From Podochytrium sp. JEL0797 (lineage: Eukaryota; Chytridiomycota; Chytridiomycetes; Chytridiales; Chytriomycetaceae), in NCBI GenBank assembly GCA_027596195.1, contig JADGJG010000386.1, forward strand, positions 1-21,788: 21,788 nt of DNA, written 5' to 3'. The position numbers were made by a program, and so were the translations under genes. Below are positions 9,801 to 19,814 of this stretch, one piece after another. Numbering within the stretch: position 1 is the stretch's first letter; every line of letters begins with the position of its first letter. Under the pieces are notes generated by a model that searched no databases, had not been told where the DNA came from, and worked only from the letters and a program-made list of their open reading frames with translations.

Positions 9801-12800
9801 CAAGACTACTTGCCTACATTCCTCCTCAAAGAACTGATGCTCCTCCACATCCCAACGGACCTGAACGAATCCCCACTCACGTTTGACGAGTCGCTCGATT
9901 TCTGGCAGCTGTATCGCGAGAATCTCGCCAAGAAGGGCAAGGATTTGTCCAGATGGCATTTGGAGGATGAAGCGGTGGACACGCCTGGGGAAGAAGAGAG
10001 GGAGGTTTCGAATAAAGCGGATGAGTTGGAGAGGAAGTATGCGGAAGCAGCGGCGTTGTTGGTGAGCTTCTCTCCATCCCCCAACATCGTGACTCTCTTA
10101 ACCATTATATATTCTCTTCTGACTTAGGCTCAGCAAGAGCTCGAAGAAAATCAACGCAAAAAGAAGGAGACTTGGCAGCAACTTTTGCGTCGAAAGAAAG
10201 AAATGGAACGAACCGTGACTCTCTCGGTTGACTTCGAAACGAAACCTTCGAAATCCAGCCCCGCACGATCGGAGGGCAAAAAGGACAGTGCGGAGCGAAA
10301 ATCGTTTATCAAAGACGAGATGCAAGAAGATCAGGATTTTGTCTCTCTTGAGGACGACTTTGACGACGTTTCGGACGAAGAAAGGGATGGAATGACTTTT
10401 GAAGCCGACGTGGAATCTCGCCGAAAGCGAATGTCCACTTTTGAAGATGTGCAAGAACGGCAGCGGAAGCAAGTGGAGCACGAGCAATCCAGGCGCTTTA
10501 CTGAAACCTTGAATGACACAGAGGTTATTGGGAAATTTAGTGGTGACCACCTCACGGTGGCTCAAAGGGAGGTTTGTGAGATTTTTGATACAAACCGTTC
10601 ACTAAACTATTTTTATCCAGAGACTAAATCAATCCAAGAGGCGTAGATCCATGCTCAAAAACAGCGTCATGTATCAAAAAGTTGTTACCAAACACAATGA
10701 GATCCGCTCCCTCTTGGACGACGACGACGAAAACGACTCTGAGTCTGCTGGAAATCCCCTCCGTCGAACCTCGACGGCTCACAGGAGAGACAGTCAAGCG
10801 AGTGACCGACCACATAACACGCACCCGACGTTTAATTTGTCCAAAGGCATCTCACAAGTTCAAGAAACCCCTGAGATAGAGGTACCCAACGAGGCGCCTC
10901 AAATCGATGCAGTAAAGGCTCAGGACACAACAAGCACAACAAATCACAGCATCCTCCACAATCCAAATGCACCTTTGTTCAAAGCGCCGAAACCGAATTT
11001 AGTCAAAAAACGCAACCGATCCCTCCAGGCTGGTTCCGTACTCCCAAACTCAGTGGCAGTGGCCAATGTTCACAGGGACTCAAAGCAGTTCAAGCATCGA
11101 AGAGAATCTGCTGTAGTGCCGGGGCAGGAAGAGACTGATTCGAAGCCAGCTGTTGAAATTCCAGCTAAGAATTTTGCACTTCCCGAATACTTGAGATCTC
11201 GAAGAAAAAAAGACGATACAGTGATACCTACCATTGCTTTGCGCAGCGAGACCCCACACCCCAACATTTCAGATGAGGACGATGCGCCAATTGAAGTGCA
11301 CGAAGAGCCAAAGCCAATCGTCAAAGTAAATTCCATAATAATACCTCCTCCAGACGAGTCCAAACCGATTGAGGTCAAACCTGTCGTACGGATACCTTCT
11401 CCACCAAAGACTGAACCGCTCAAACCACCGACGCCACCGCCAGAAATCAAATTATCAATGAAAGATCTGACAGTGAAAGAATCGTCTCATTCCATTGTAA
11501 TTCAACCAGAAGTGGCCCCAATCATCATCGAGAAGGAGCCCAGTCGAAAACCATCCGTCGTTGCAATTCCACCGCCACCTCCTCAAGCCCCACCGGTCGT
11601 TCAAAAAACGGAGATTGATATATTCTCTCTCCTTAGCAAGAAGGATCAAAAATCTTCGGCTGACTTGGATTCGAAAATGGAGACGAAGCCGGCCAAAAAA
11701 ACCACTCCAAAGAAAATCGTAGAACGGTTCCCAAGTGAGCCAGCGTTGGTGTTTCCACAGATACCGTTGCCAGAATCCAAGCCGCCAACTACAGCTGGAA
11801 CGTCGCGGCAGAATGAAACCATGCACATTGAAGACGTGCATACCAAGCTTATGAACCAAAAAGCGTGGTCATTGCTCGAAATTGCTCAGGAGAGTGACGG
11901 ATTAGTGCTCCCAAGGATTCAAAGCAAAGAGAGCTTTCGGTCTTCTCGGGCGGAAGCGTTGGATGATGTGGCGGCGCGCGACTGGTTCCGCGGATTAAAT
12001 GTAAAACTGTCTCACTCCCACCCGATCATCAACCGTTGAAATCACGACTCACAACATGAAATACAATTATGCATATAGGGAAAAGAAGTCAACATAACCA
12101 ACATTCTCGAAGTCACCATGAACGTGATGAAAACGGGCTACTGGCGCGAAAAGGTTGAAGCCGCCAAAGCCACTCTCTACCTGTATCACACGTTCCAAAA
12201 AGATTTGCCCAATGCCCTCAACGACATTATCTTACCTCAACTCGACCTTATGAACGATGAATCATGGCAAGTGCGGGCTCAGCTGTCTTCCAATATGGCC
12301 GCGTACAAAATCAATCATCCTGACATTGTGATGGCGCTGATTGGGAGATTGACGGATAAGAATGTGAACGTCAAAAAGGCGGCCATGAATAGTTTAGCCA
12401 CGTTTGGCATTAGTTCAAAAGAGGCATTGAGGAATGCAATGGGTGCGTTGGGGTGGCTCAATTTACCGAAACAAAGGTCAAGCAGCGGGGAGGAATGGCT
12501 GGATGAACTATTGGCCAGGATTAAAGCGCGAGGGGATGGTACGGCACATAATTTGCTTTCAAAATCATGTGCGCTAAATGAATTCAACGCAGCCGACCAA
12601 ATGCAAGTCGACAACGCAGTTGAAATTTGGCGCCGACAAGTCCAAAACCCTAAAAACACGGAACGTCTGCCTTCCATATGCAGCACGTTGACTTTCAACG
12701 CCAGGAACCGGAATCTGCTGACTGGAGAAGAAAAAGTGGTGCACGATCTGCTGAATCGCAACCTCCATTCCAGGTTCAGTGTGGCCGCTTGTACGCCGGT

Positions 12801-12909
12801 AGCGAAACCCAACTCTTCATTTAGTCCAAGCTTCAGCTTGGCTGCGAGGCGGCCAAGCAAATTGGAAGATTCGTTGTCTCGGACACGCACAGGACAGCGC
12901 GAAACGTGA
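6855..12909 (+). CDS. large WD40 + proline-rich + HEAT-like repeat protein (WDR87/WDR97-like layout)
   Basis: Sixteen exons join in phase to 5148 nt (about 1715 residues): 6855-7091, 7150-7410, 7481-7539, 7594-7651, 7714-7742, 7798-7927, 7985-8108, 8154-8645, 8708-8800, 8869-8956, 9031-9173, 9224-9641, 9701-10061, 10128-10571, 10621-12000, 12079-12909. Introns are 45-78 nt with GT-AG ends. The N-terminal part is a beta-propeller array with blades such as ITASSDGISKVW, SSALDGIIRLW, ISLGSDGLIKIW and FASSSLEGVVKIW. A charged coiled-coil region follows (ELERKYAEAAALL, QQELEENQRKKKE), then an acidic stretch, a disordered Pro-rich linker (IPPPDESKP, PKTEPLKPPTPPPE) and HEAT-like helices (MNDESWQVRAQLSSNMAAYK, DKNVNVKKAAMNSLATFG). 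Very long WD40 proteins of this layout are typical of ciliated eukaryotes, so an axonemal scaffold is plausible but unproven. Donors at exons 1, 5 and 12 (GTTTTA, GTTCGT, GTTAAA) are weak but required for frame. Confidence 0.9.
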
Positions 12910-14000
12910 ACAATATAAAAAAAATGGAGAATAGAGTCATTGCCTTAAAAAAAACAACAAAGAAATCTGCAAAAATGCTTTCTGCCCCTTTTGGCGATGT
13001 GTGGTATACACTCAGCTGCTACCTACCCATCGCTGGAGCGCTCTTTGAGTTTCTTCTAAGCCTCTTTGTTCTCTTCTTCGTCACACGCTGCGAAATCCCA
13101 GCAAAGAAGCAGCCAGTTTCTTTCAAAACCGTGTTCACAAAAATGAACAGCGCGTTTCTCTCGATGAGCTGCTCATCCATCGTCTACAGGGTGTTTATGT
13201 CGCTATACAACACGTCCGAGCGCAAGTCAGCACTAGCTTTCGCGGGATACACCATTTTTTTGGCTCTCATCCAAACGTCGCACTTATTCTATTGCTGGAT
13301 CCGCGCCAGCGATATCATCAAACGACAAATAAACGCCTTCACATTCAAGACGATCGGGTGGCTCATTACGATTCTGCCAGCCCTCGACATGCTCCCCCTT
13401 TGTTTACTCGTTTTGCGCGACCGCGAAACCAACGCTCTGCAAACCAACACCCAGTTCTTCCAATTCGTTTATATCCCGACCGTGGCCTTCGGGGCCCTCG
13501 TTGCGCTGTCCATTGACGCGTTCTTTATGCTCATCTTTATCAGATATATTCGAAAAACGGAGCGCGAAACGCTCGGCGTTCTCGGAATCGCGTCCGACAT
13601 TCAAAAACTTTCCTTCATTGCACGGTACGGGCTCTTCATGACTGGGGGAGTGTTTTTGGTATGCGCCTGCTTTTCATGCAGTCTGCTGGCCGAGATTGGA
13701 GATCCTAAGTTGACGACGGGGAGTGCGTGCAGAACCCTGTATTATGCGGCATGGCTGGCCAAGGACCTCTGTATCGATATTTCGGGGTTCGGCATTGTAC
13801 TGATGAAGATTGATTTGCACTGTTTGGAGGTCGGGTGGGATGAGGCAGTCAAATCTCACGTGTGGTTGAAGGTGGTTCGGTGGGGTTTGGGGCGTCAAGG
13901 GGGTGCGGTGAAGGTTGGCGAGGGTTCGTTGAGGCGAGCTGGAGGAACCAAGAATTCAGCTTTGGCGGCAAAAAGCACGGAGCATCATGGTGTTTCATGA
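12641..14000. repeat. tandem duplication, copy 1
   Basis: This segment covers the end of the last WD40 exon, its 3' end and the whole membrane-protein gene. It recurs at 14077-15290. Shared landmarks include TAAAAACACGGAA, TTCAACGCCAGGAA, GAAGAAAAAGTGGTGCACGAT, and nearly the full membrane gene. By eye the copies are clearly related but diverged. Confidence 0.85.
12975..14000 (+). CDS. seven-helix membrane protein of unknown function
   Basis: A 341-residue single-exon protein with seven hydrophobic segments at about residues 15-37, 57-78, 86-108, 124-147, 163-191, 216-240 and 253-277, and a basic, Gly-rich tail. This resembles a receptor-like or transporter-like topology, but I recognise no family motif. 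The ATG at 12975 was chosen because it aligns with the ATG of the duplicated copy at 14316. An in-frame ATG at 12924 would add a Lys-rich 17-residue leader, and the frame also starts with GTG at 12906. It lies only 65 bases after the WD40 stop on the same strand, leaving little room for separate terminator and promoter. Conserved blocks between copies include ITRC/VTRC, SFKTVFTKM, AFLSMSCSSIVYRVFMSLYN and LMKIDLHCLEVGWDEAVK, so those parts probably matter functionally. Confidence 0.75.
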   Translation: MLSAPFGDVWYTLSCYLPIAGALFEFLLSLFVLFFVTRCEIPAKKQPVSFKTVFTKMNSAFLSMSCSSIVYRVFMSLYNTSERKSALAFAGYTIFLALIQTSHLFYCWIRASDIIKRQINAFTFKTIGWLITILPALDMLPLCLLVLRDRETNALQTNTQFFQFVYIPTVAFGALVALSIDAFFMLIFIRYIRKTERETLGVLGIASDIQKLSFIARYGLFMTGGVFLVCACFSCSLLAEIGDPKLTTGSACRTLYYAAWLAKDLCIDISGFGIVLMKIDLHCLEVGWDEAVKSHVWLKVVRWGLGRQGGAVKVGEGSLRRAGGTKNSALAAKSTEHHGVS

Positions 14001-14076
14001 AAGGGGGCAGAGGAGAGGGAGTTGCACGCTTTTTTTCCTTTTTCCTTCCCTTCTCATTGTGATCCAAAAAAGAAGA

Positions 14077-15290
14077 TGAAAACCGTAAAAACACGGAAAG
14101 CCTGCCTTCCATTAGCAGCACTTTGACATTCAACGCCAGGAATCTGCTGACGGGAGAAGAAAAAGTGGTGCACGATTTACTAGTGTGAGGCGGTTGTTTC
14201 GGACATGCACAAGACAGCGTGAAACGTGAAAAATATAGAATAGAGATATATTCATCGTTTTGAGAATATTTTAACACTTTGTGCGCTCATAGGCCTTGGT
14301 TTTTTTAAAAAAATAATGGAATCACCCAAAGTCGACGATTTATGGTTCACACTCGGCTGCTACCTCCCGATCGCCGAGGCACTCTTTGAGTTTCTGGTGG
14401 TCCTTTTTGTTCTCTTGTTCATCACGCGCTGCGTAATCCCAGCAAAGAAGCTGCCAGTTTCTTTCAAAACCGTGTTCACAAAAATGAAAAGCGCGTTTCT
14501 CGCGATGAGCTGCTCCTCCATCGTCTACAGGGTGTTTATGTCGCTTTACAACGCGTCCGAGCGCAAATCAGCACTGGCTTTCCGCGCTTTTCTATAGTTC
14601 TGGATCCGCGCCAGCGATATCGTCAAACTTCAAACCGACCCTTTCACATTTAAGACGATCGGGCTCCTCATAACGATTTTGCGAGCCGCCGGCATGCTCC
14701 CCCCTCTTTCTGCTCACATTGCCGACCGCGAAACCAGCGCGCTGCAAACATATGCCCAACTCTTTCAAGTCATTTATATCCTTGTAGCAGGACTCGGGGC
14801 CTTCGTTTCACTCATCATTCACGTGTTCTTTATGCTTTCTTTTGTCGCTTATATATGCAAAACGGAGCGTGACACACAGGGTGTTCACGACGTCGCGTCC
14901 GACATTCAAAAGTACTCCTTGATTGCGCGGCACGGGCTCGTCACGTCCTGGTGCGTCTTTTTGCTGTGTGCGTGCTTAGCATGCAGTGTGGTGGCTGAGA
15001 TTGTGGATCCTGCGTTGACGCCGAAGGGCGCGTGCAGAACCCTTTATTATGTGGGATGGCTATAAAGGAATTTGTAGAACGATCTTTCAGGGTGCGCAAT
15101 TGTGCTGATGAAGATTGACCTGCATTGTTTAGAGGTCGGGTGGGACGAGGCAGTCAAAACTCACATGTGGTTGAAGGTCGTTCTGTGGGGTTTGGGGCGT
15201 GAAGGGAGTGTTGGGGGCGTTGGAATAGGTTCGTTAAGCTTAGCTGAAGGAGTCAAGTGTGCGACAACAAGCACGAAGCATCGTACCGCA
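14077..15290. repeat. tandem duplication, copy 2
   Basis: Second copy of the block at 12641-14000. It begins with a fragment of the WD40 final exon (about 14083-14190), lacks about 110 bases present in copy 1 between the GTGGTGCACGAT block and the CGGACACGCA block, and then carries the second membrane gene. The end near 15290 is where similarity fades (GCACGAAGCATC versus GCACGGAGCATC). Confidence 0.85.
14316..15290 (+). pseudogene. second copy of seven-helix membrane gene, inactivated by stops
   Basis: Starts MESPKVDDLWFTLGCYLPIA and aligns end to end with the protein at 12975-14000. The reading frame is kept throughout. A 36-base in-frame deletion removes part of the third helix, and TAG at 14595-14597 interrupts it just after. 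TAA at 15063-15065 and TAG at 15075-15077 interrupt the start of the seventh helix. Beyond these the frame resumes with LMKIDLHCLEVGWDEAVKTH and runs open into unrelated sequence to 15683. Retained frame with scattered nonsense codons suggests fairly gentle decay after duplication. No spliced form that avoids all three stops was found. Confidence 0.8.
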
Positions 15291-15462
15291 AGTTGGACAG
15301 AAAGAAAGCAACGCAATGGGGCAATTATTCATGCGGCTCTTTGGTTGCTATTTACGTTTTGCAAGAGAAAGAGAGGCAAATTCGAGACTACCATTTTAAA
15401 TAGGCGTGCTGAACTAGTGCTGAATCAGAAAGGCGAAAGGACAAAAAGAAACAAAAACGCAT

Positions 15463-18313
15463 TCAATATCCACGACTGCTACGAGAACGGCGGACTCCAG
15501 CCTCACCACCTTGTTCGTCACAAGCAAGCCGGAACGTGGCAAAAACGTAGGGGTAAATCCTCTGGTACCAGTTGCGCAACGTGCTTCTCACAGCGAGACG
15601 CGGGGCTGTTGCCCATGATGCTCCAAACACGATATCGTGCTTTCCGTCGCTGCATAAAAAAACAACCGTTAAAATCCACGTGAAAGCAAAATGATAAGGG
15701 AAAAAAACAACTTACAAAAAGTCGGATGAATAGCCCGGGTACGACACACTCTGCTCATACCCCTCATGCGCCTCCATACAAGTCCCCGTCAACTCCCACC
15801 CGTTCCCCACGCCCCCATTCTCCTCCACATCCCGCGGCGTCCAACTCGCGAATCCAAAGTTGCCGGGCATCCCGTTCGTCTTGCCAAACTTTCTTGCGCA
15901 CACGAGTTCTAGCTCGGAGGGGAGACGCCATGTTTTCCCGTCTTTTTTGCTCAATACTTGAGCATAGATGGCGGCTTGGGCACCTGAGCAGTATACGGGC
16001 CAGTTCGGTACGCGGGAGAGTTCAACGAGTCCGAATGCTGTTTTGGCGTGGAGATTGTCGGGGGTCCATGTGGCGGGGCGGAGGTCCATTTCGGGGAGGT
16101 GTGGTTGCGTTTCGGTGAGGAAGTGGAGGTACTCCCCGATTGTGACGGGACGTGATTGGAGTTTCGTGGCGCCTGATAAGAGGGGTGCCGGGATTGGAAT
16201 GTTGCGGCGTTCTGGGTTTTCGTTGTCCCAGCCGAAGGTGTGGGTGTCCGTGGATGTGAGGGAGGTGTCGGCGGATTCGGCGTCGTTGTGGCCGAGGGTG
16301 AGGGTGGTGATTTTGGCGGGGAAGGGGATGGGGAGGAGGGTGGCGGGTGGGGAGGGGGTGACTGGGGATGGGTTCTTGCGGAAGAGGTGGACGGGGGGTT
16401 GGAAACCGGAGGGTGGGAGGCAGTTGGGAGATTGGACGAGCATGTACAAAAATGTCTGTGAAGAGGAATTAATACTCATGAAATCGAATTAAAAAGAGCG
16501 GTATGTACCTCAAGGTGCATCGCGTAGTGCTCATACTGCATCCACAACACTCTCGCCAACCTCCCCACCACGCGCTTCTTGCCACTCTCGTGCTCTTCCA
16601 ACAACGTTCTCATTCTTTCCTTGCACTTTTCGGCGTACGACTGAATCTCGACGACCGAGGGCCATGAATCAGGGACTTTGGAGTGATCGTGACACACTGA
16701 GGGATCCGTCACGTCGGGGTCGATTCCGCGTTCAAAGATTTCCGCAAAGTAGGCGGGTTCGGTGAACGGTTCCTTGAGACAACGCGCGATTTGAATGTCC
16801 ATGAACGCTGGCAAGTGGCCGAGATAGAAAATGTACGGATGGCGCAAGGAAATTGGTTTTTCCATGTAGCCGTCGCTGGGGATCATTGTGAGTGAAATCG
16901 TGTCCCTGCGGGAAGGGAAAAAACAGAATCAGTCACCGAGCTTGAAAGACGCTTGAAAACAGATTCCACTCACCAGGCCTTGAAAATCTCTTCAAACTCT
17001 GCAATCTTGGGAACTCCTTGGCACATGCCCTCTCCGGACTTCAATCCCGTGACTCCGCGAAGCGAGAAGGGCGATTTCTGGAAGCAGTGCATGTCGTACC
17101 GGTTCGTCTTGTCGGTCCACTGGTTGGCCCAGTAGAATCCTGCTTGGTCAACGAGCTCTTGCACCTCGGCCGCGTTGTATTTGACCGAGTATTCGACGTT
17201 GATGAGTTCGCCCTTGTCCAAAACAACCACCACCGTTTTTCCATCGACAACAATCTCCAACTTTTGATCCACAAGCGAGCGGTAGTAGGCCTCATGTCTC
17301 CCCAGAATGTCGTTGTAGATGCTCACGTATTCAAAAAGCTCCTGCTTGAGCAAACTGTTTTCCTTGAAGCCCAAAATGCGCTCTGCATGCTTCAACCCGT
17401 TCATGACGAAATCGCGCGTGATTCCCTTGGGGTCATCGTAAGCGAGTTTCACAATCTCGGCGGCATTGCGTCGATCGATTCCGCATAGGAACGTATCGCC
17501 CGTTTCCATCGCAAGGGTCGTCACGTTGCGCAGGAACGCGGCGGCTTCGGGACGCGTGTAATTTCCAATGGAGGAGCCGAGCCACAAGAGGGTACGAGTG
17601 GAGTTGAGCGGGCGCGGGATGTGGTTCTTGATGTAGGCGAGGGAATCATCGTAGGTACCGAGGAGGCCGCGGAATTGGATGGAGGGGTAGGATTCGGCCA
17701 AGGGGATGAGAGAAGAGGTGAGAGACTGGGCGGAGAGGTCAAGGGCGTAGTACGTGACGGATTTGCCTTGTTGGACGATGGAATCGAGCAGGAATTTTGT
17801 CTTGCGCATGGAACTGTGGGTTTTGTCGATTTAGAAAATTCAACGAAAACACGTGATCGCAATCAAAAGCCCAGGGAAGGTTACGCACCCGACACCAAGC
17901 TCAATCAAGACGCCACCGTTGCCCACGCATGCCTCCATAATCTCGTCTCCTTGATCCATAAAGATTTGCATTTCGCTGTTGGTCAAATAATATTCTTCAA
18001 CGAAGGTGATTTGATCGTAGATATCGAGGCCCTCGTCGTCGTACAGCACCAAGGTTGGGATGGAGCGGATTTGCTGGTCGGTGTGGGTGTAATCCGCTGG
18101 GACCGAGCCCGAAAGGTGGAAGGGCGATGTTTTCCCGTTCTGCTGGATGTCAAAGACGGCCGATGAGGCGGCAAACACGGTGGTTTTGGCGGTCAAAGAC
18201 GAGGCGACAAGTGCCGCCAGGTTTCCCGACGACGCCAACGAGTCGCTTTTGCCGGTCGCTTCGCGGATGTCGACGATCGCGAGGTTGGGCGGGTTGGGAA
18301 GGGGTGCCGGCAT
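15463..18313 (-). CDS. EGT1: Egt1 ergothioneine biosynthesis protein (EgtD methyltransferase + EgtB sulfoxide synthase)
   Basis: A bifunctional cytosolic enzyme: the N-terminal half trimethylates histidine to hercynine with SAM, and the C-terminal half is a non-haem iron enzyme that joins cysteine to hercynine with O2. Five exons (18313-17889, 17813-16974, 16905-16509, 16455-15716, 15649-15463) splice in phase to 2589 nt, 862 residues, the normal fungal size. Introns are 53-75 nt. EgtD-like motifs: IELGVGSMRKTKFLLD (about 137-152), YYALDLSAQSL and LLWLGSSIGNYTR (about 216-228). DinB-like iron-site motifs: LRHPYIFYLGH (His about 452) and EHYAMHLE (His about 548 and 552). FGE-sulfatase-like part: WRLPSELELVCARKFG, GWELTGTCMEAHEGY, YPGYSSDFFDGKH, GASWAT and RNWYQRIYPY. 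The product is an antioxidant thiol. The gene looks intact, unlike several neighbours. Confidence 0.96.
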
Positions 18314-18466
18314 TCTTGATCAATATTCCGTATTAGCGATTGACCACTATCAAGTACTTGATCACGAGAAAGCAATCGATCACAGTATAGGAGTAACAAA
18401 GTCTTACATGAATGATGTTTCAGGTTCTTTTTTTGCACCGCCGTTCTGTGTCTCGATTGGGAGATT

Positions 18467-18495
18467 CGAAATTAACGCGAAATTCACGCGAAATT
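18467..18495. repeat. three CGAAATT copies at 11-bp spacing upstream of EGT1
   Basis: CGAAATT occurs at 18467-18473, 18478-18484 and 18489-18495, about one helical turn apart and 154-182 bases upstream of the EGT1 start. Read on the minus strand, two copies give AATTTCGCG. The regular spacing suggests a protein-binding array, but this is motif inspection only. Confidence 0.45.
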
Positions 18496-19197
18496 CGGCA
18501 AAGACACCCAACAGCCGATTCATTTCTCATCTGCTTTAGGGTGACTTTATAGGATTGAGATTTTTTTTTTTTAAAAAAACTCGAAATCGACGAGAAAAGC
18601 GACCCCGAAGGTGATTTTTGGGATTTTTTTAACCGATTGTATGAATATGGATCGGAGGCATTTTTGCAGAAGGCGCGTGAATGCGTTCATTTCTTCCCCT
18701 TTTTTGCTTTTTCGTTATAATTCTGCCAGAAGAAAGGAAATAATTTTAACGGATTCTAACTTTGTTGTGGACCGCATGTATCTTGGGAGTAAGATGGGTG
18801 AGCGGTGATGACAACAGTATAGAACTGCGAACCCAACCACCCTCAGACGTTTTATTTACATAAGAAAAAAAGAAGAAAAAAAGGTCGGAAAAATCAGAAA
18901 GTAGCGTCCAGTCCAAAGGTGCGGAGAAGGGTGAGGTGGTTCAAGAAAAAGGCTTTTGCAGAGGCGCACGTAAGATGATGGGACGTGGCGGAGCAAAAAC
19001 CGGATAATAGAACGAGGGGAAAACGTTGCACCCCTGCCCCCCTTTATGCTGTTCAATCGCATTCCGTCATTCATCCCCGAGTGAGTCGAAAACGCGAGAT
19101 TCATTGCAAAGTGACTGGGGCAAGAGCGGTAGCGTGGAAAATCTCCTTGGTCTGCTCATCGTTACACGGCCTTTACGCCCTTGACGTAAAACCAAAC

Positions 19198-19235
19198 TTT
19201 GCGCCTCAATAAATGGGAGGCGTTTTGCGCCTCAA
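19198..19235. promoter_or_regulatory. direct repeat TTTGCGCCTCAA with small hairpin
   Basis: TTTGCGCCTCAA is present at 19198-19209 and 19224-19235. Between them GAGGCG (19217-19222) can pair with CGCCTC (19202-19207) across a nine-base loop. It lies about 70-100 bases before the Stf2-like ATG, so a promoter or 5'-leader role is possible. Confidence 0.35.
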
Positions 19236-19301
19236 AATATTTCAGTTAAAAGGACACCCCACCATTTTGGAAGATGTAAAAAACCACAGAAAGCAGTAAT
19301 A

Positions 19302-19618
19302 ATGACACGCAGCTACAAGATGAAATCTGATAACTATGGAGGGCGCAGTGGCAAGGGATGGCCCGAGCAAGGCTCCAAGAAGCACGGCAGTGGAGCTCAC
19401 AATTGGGTGGGACATTTTAACTTCCTCAGTTCCACTTCTAACTTGCATCCTGAACGCAGGGCAGCGATCGCGACGAGATTCATTATACTCTGGAGCATTT
19501 GCCTGAAATTAAAAGTAGCGGATTTGAGAGTGCTAACTCGATTCGTGAAAGTCAGGGACGTGGGCACGTTCAAGTTGTCGGAAAGCAGGGGAGCCTGCTT
19601 GGATATGGTGCTTTGTAA
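19302..19618 (+). CDS. small Stf2/Tma10-like protein with HABP4/PAI-RBP1-type Gly-Trp motif
   Basis: Two exons (19302-19406 and 19460-19618) separated by a 53-nt intron with a TTCTAAC branch and CGCAG acceptor give 87 residues. Exon 1 ends KKHGSGAHNW and exon 2 begins GSDRDEIHYTLEHLPEIK. The joined Lys-rich + GxGxxNWG + DEI pattern is that of yeast Stf2/Tma10 and related HABP4-type proteins, which are abundant small proteins linked to ribosomes, ATP-synthase stabilisation and desiccation or stress survival. The start MTRSYK also resembles the MTRT start of that family. Reading through the intron gives an unspliced 130-residue frame that destroys the motif. A GTAAGT overlaps the TAA stop, so an alternative extra splice giving a longer tail is possible. 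AATAAA follows at 19690. Confidence 0.7.
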
Positions 19619-19689
19619 GTACGTGGCGATGGAAGAACCTTTGATAAGTGTTAATGGGGTGGGAATATTGAACATCCCACGAACCTGTA

Positions 19690-19695
19690 AATAAA
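19690..19695 (+). terminator. AATAAA polyadenylation signal of the Stf2-like gene
   Basis: A canonical AATAAA lies about 70 bases downstream of the TAA at 19616-19618, fitting the spliced gene model. Confidence 0.5.
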
Positions 19696-19814
19696 GCAAT
19701 GGGAAGTTGAACAAAAACTACCAGCGTCACAGATAGCAGAACACTGTCGAGAAAATTGAAGAGCTCAATTATGAAAATCAGATATATTTTCGCTAAACAA
19801 AAGAATTCCATCCA

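Larger units (their letters stand above)
18314..19301. other. intergenic region between EGT1 and the Stf2-like gene
   Basis: About 1 kb with no supported gene. It is the divergent 5' region of EGT1 (minus) and the Stf2-like gene (plus). It contains an 11-bp-spaced repeat (18467-18495), a T12/A7 run (18561-18579), CCCCT elements near 19031-19043 and a hairpin/direct-repeat element (19198-19235). Short open frames here have no protein character. Confidence 0.55.

Noticed and set aside
14316..15290. Alternative genetic code reading stops as sense
   Set aside because: TAA, TAG and TGA all appear as interruptions in relics and also as clean ends of intact genes, so reassignment does not explain them.
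15712..16492. Plus-strand frames rich in Gly/Arg opposite EGT1
   Set aside because: Composition is a shadow of Pro/Ser-rich EGT1 codons; EGT1 motifs are unambiguous.
18561..18579. T12/A7 run as a terminator or origin element
   Set aside because: Homopolymer runs are common in AT-rich fungal spacers, and nothing nearby supports a specific role.
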